Shown piece by piece: positions 62,671 to 64,000 of a stretch of 64,000 bases of DNA (position 1 is the stretch's first letter; the number at the start of each line of letters is the position of its first letter). Location: positions 1,302,001-1,366,000 of the forward strand of contig JAULSN010000005.1 of NCBI GenBank assembly GCA_033439765.1. The letters are read 5' to 3'. The position numbers were made by a program, and so were the translations under genes. Origin of the DNA: Lasiosphaeria ovina. Its lineage: Eukaryota > Ascomycota > Sordariomycetes > Sordariales > Lasiosphaeriaceae. A model generated the notes under the pieces. The model had not been told where the DNA came from. It ran no database searches and saw only the letters and a list, made by a program, of their open reading frames with translations.

Positions 62671-64000
62671 ATGTGCTTCCTAGCAGCGTGGCTTCTCAGG
62701 CTGCGTGGGATACAACCCAAGCACCCGACCACTCAGCCTCAGCCATCCACGGCAACGCCAAACGCAGAAATTAATACTGCGTCAGCGCGGGATGATGACA
62801 GCGACGATGACTCGCCCCCCTGGCTCAGAAGAGCGGCATCCCAATCGTCCCATGGCTCACATGATGAGCCATACTCTGCCAACATACCGAGCTATGCAGC
62901 TGAGCCCCCGCTGGTATGAGAGAACTTTCAATTGCTATCTGTTTACCGGCGCCTGTATTGACGTAACTATTTTCTGGAACAGAGGCTGCGCGATCGCCTC
63001 AAGCCCTTCCTTCCCTACGTCGACAAACCAAACGTAACTAGCACCAGCAGCAGCACTGCACAGCTGGCAGGGGTCCAACCTGACGACAGCTGGATTGATC
63101 TGGGCGTTACCCAAAGCTGGCTCGAGTCCTGCAGCAAACACCACGGGCAGCCGATGTCGCCTGCAGCAGAACCCTCCGGGAACAGGTCCCACGACGTGGC
63201 TCGTGGACGTGGAGGATGCCTGTCTTGTCCGCGCCGAGTCGGATAATAGCATGCCCTACCTCGCCCTCAGCTACGTGTGGGGGCAGGGCAGGTCGGACTG
63301 TGCTAAAAAGAAGAACATGGACGCGCTTCGGGAGCGAGGCGGCCTCGCCAAGCACATGGTCCTGCCGAGGACGGTTGCCGACGCAATCCGCCTCACGGGT
63401 CTGCTTGGATACCGGTATATCTGGGTTGACCGGTTCTGCATTATCCAGGACGACGACCGGCCAGACAAGCAAGCCGAGCTGAGCCACATGGGCAGCATCT
63501 ATGCTGGGGCTGCCGCGACGGTTGTTGCTGCGACAGGCATCGCGTCTCAGCCGCTGGTGGGAATCCCTGGCGTGACAGGGAGACGCTACTTGTCCAAACC
63601 TTCCGCGAGGCTGAGAGGAGACTTGTCCAGTAAATCTTTTGACTACCGGGCGGAAAGAGCACCCCGCGACGATGATATCTCTGGGAACAGGCAAGGGTGG
63701 GAGTACCGAACCGAGCCAGTCCTCGACGTGGTCGCGGCCAAAAAGAGGATGGAGCTTATTAATACGCCAGCAACTGAGTGCAGCCTAATTATTCGATCTC
63801 CCATTTCTCGGGATGGCTCGGACACTGCATGGTTGCAGTCCTCGGACACTTCATCCTGGTGGAGCTGGCCTACGCCTTGATGGCGAGCAAATGGTGGTCG
63901 CGGGGCTGGACCTTCCAGGAGAACCTGTTAGCTTGCCGCAAGATTGTCTTCCAGGGTGAAACCGTCAACTGGGAGTGCCGCTGTGCAGCATGGCACGAGG
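62671..64000 (+). pseudogene. HET-domain (heterokaryon incompatibility) gene, 3' end beyond window, frameshifted
   Basis: Exon 1 62671-62913 starts MCFLAAWLLRLRG and has an acidic Ser-rich part. A 69-nt intron (62914-62982) leads in phase to RLRDRLKPFLPYVDK and SWLESCSKHHGQP. An extra base near 63154 then shifts the frame, after which the HET domain follows in order: WLVDVEDACLVRAESDN, YLALSYVWGQ, LPRTVADAIRLTGLLGYRYI, WVDRFCIIQDD and SIYAGAAATVVAATG. Near 63800-63860 the sense changes frame again before MASKWWSRGWTFQENLL, the third HET box, to the window edge. An intron could explain the second change but not the first. HET domains trigger cell death after fusion of unlike strains. Confidence 0.65.

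Overview
The window is nuclear DNA of a filamentous ascomycete, most likely a Sordariomycete. The evidence is: short GT-AG introns of about 50-100 nt with CTAAC/CTGAC branch-like boxes; protein families largely confined to Pezizomycotina (CFEM, Clr5-ankyrin, HET, fungal LysM, a fungal CorA-like family, GH43/GH71/GH18); and clear marks of repeat-induced point mutation (RIP) on a Pot2/Fot-type transposon. I cannot name the species. I saw no bacterial-style operon, CRISPR array, rRNA or convincing tRNA.

Layout. 1-12 kb: sparse, with a small Cys-rich ORF, a three-exon acidic-tailed small protein (2593-3055), a secreted CFEM protein (4068-4476), an orphan ORF (5594-5980), a minus-strand locus with a degenerate alpha/beta-hydrolase-like part and a kinase-like part (6597-9225), a broken DUF2235 gene (9907-10467) and a BTB/POZ gene (10656-11306). 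12.6-16 kb: decayed, with a GH43 pseudogene and a broken regulator-like gene. 17-28 kb: the best preserved block, with a membrane-anchored BBE-like FAD oxidase, a CorA-like transporter, an AAA ATPase and a Clr5 protein with 13 ankyrin repeats. 28.5-32 kb: a small two-exon gene and a GH47 alpha-1,2-mannosidase.

32-47 kb is accessory: a LysM pseudogene, a complete Pot2-like transposon with perfect inverted repeats and nine internal stops but no frameshift, a second transposase remnant, a Pro-rich membrane protein with a probable GC-AG intron, a 5'-truncated LINE, a GH71/GH18 chimeric wreck, and a tandem duplication of a gene encoding an unknown MCRIC-starting protein whose second copy looks lightly RIPed. 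47-56.2 kb holds a broken single-pass membrane protein gene and a cluster of unusual, mostly broken genes, one with a weak P47/TULIP-like signature, then a GC-rich repeat patch. 56.2-64 kb: a HET pseudogene, a five-exon fungal membrane protein (860 aa), a GRF-type zinc-finger protein ending in a CaaX-like motif, and a HET-domain gene that runs off the window.

The intact genes are housekeeping or secretory functions (ER glycan trimming, metal transport, AAA remodelling). The gaps are filled with secreted enzymes, effector-like and incompatibility-type genes, about ten of which are broken by frameshifts, nonsense codons or internal deletions. The window therefore reads as a conserved core interleaved with a fast-decaying, RIP-affected accessory compartment.
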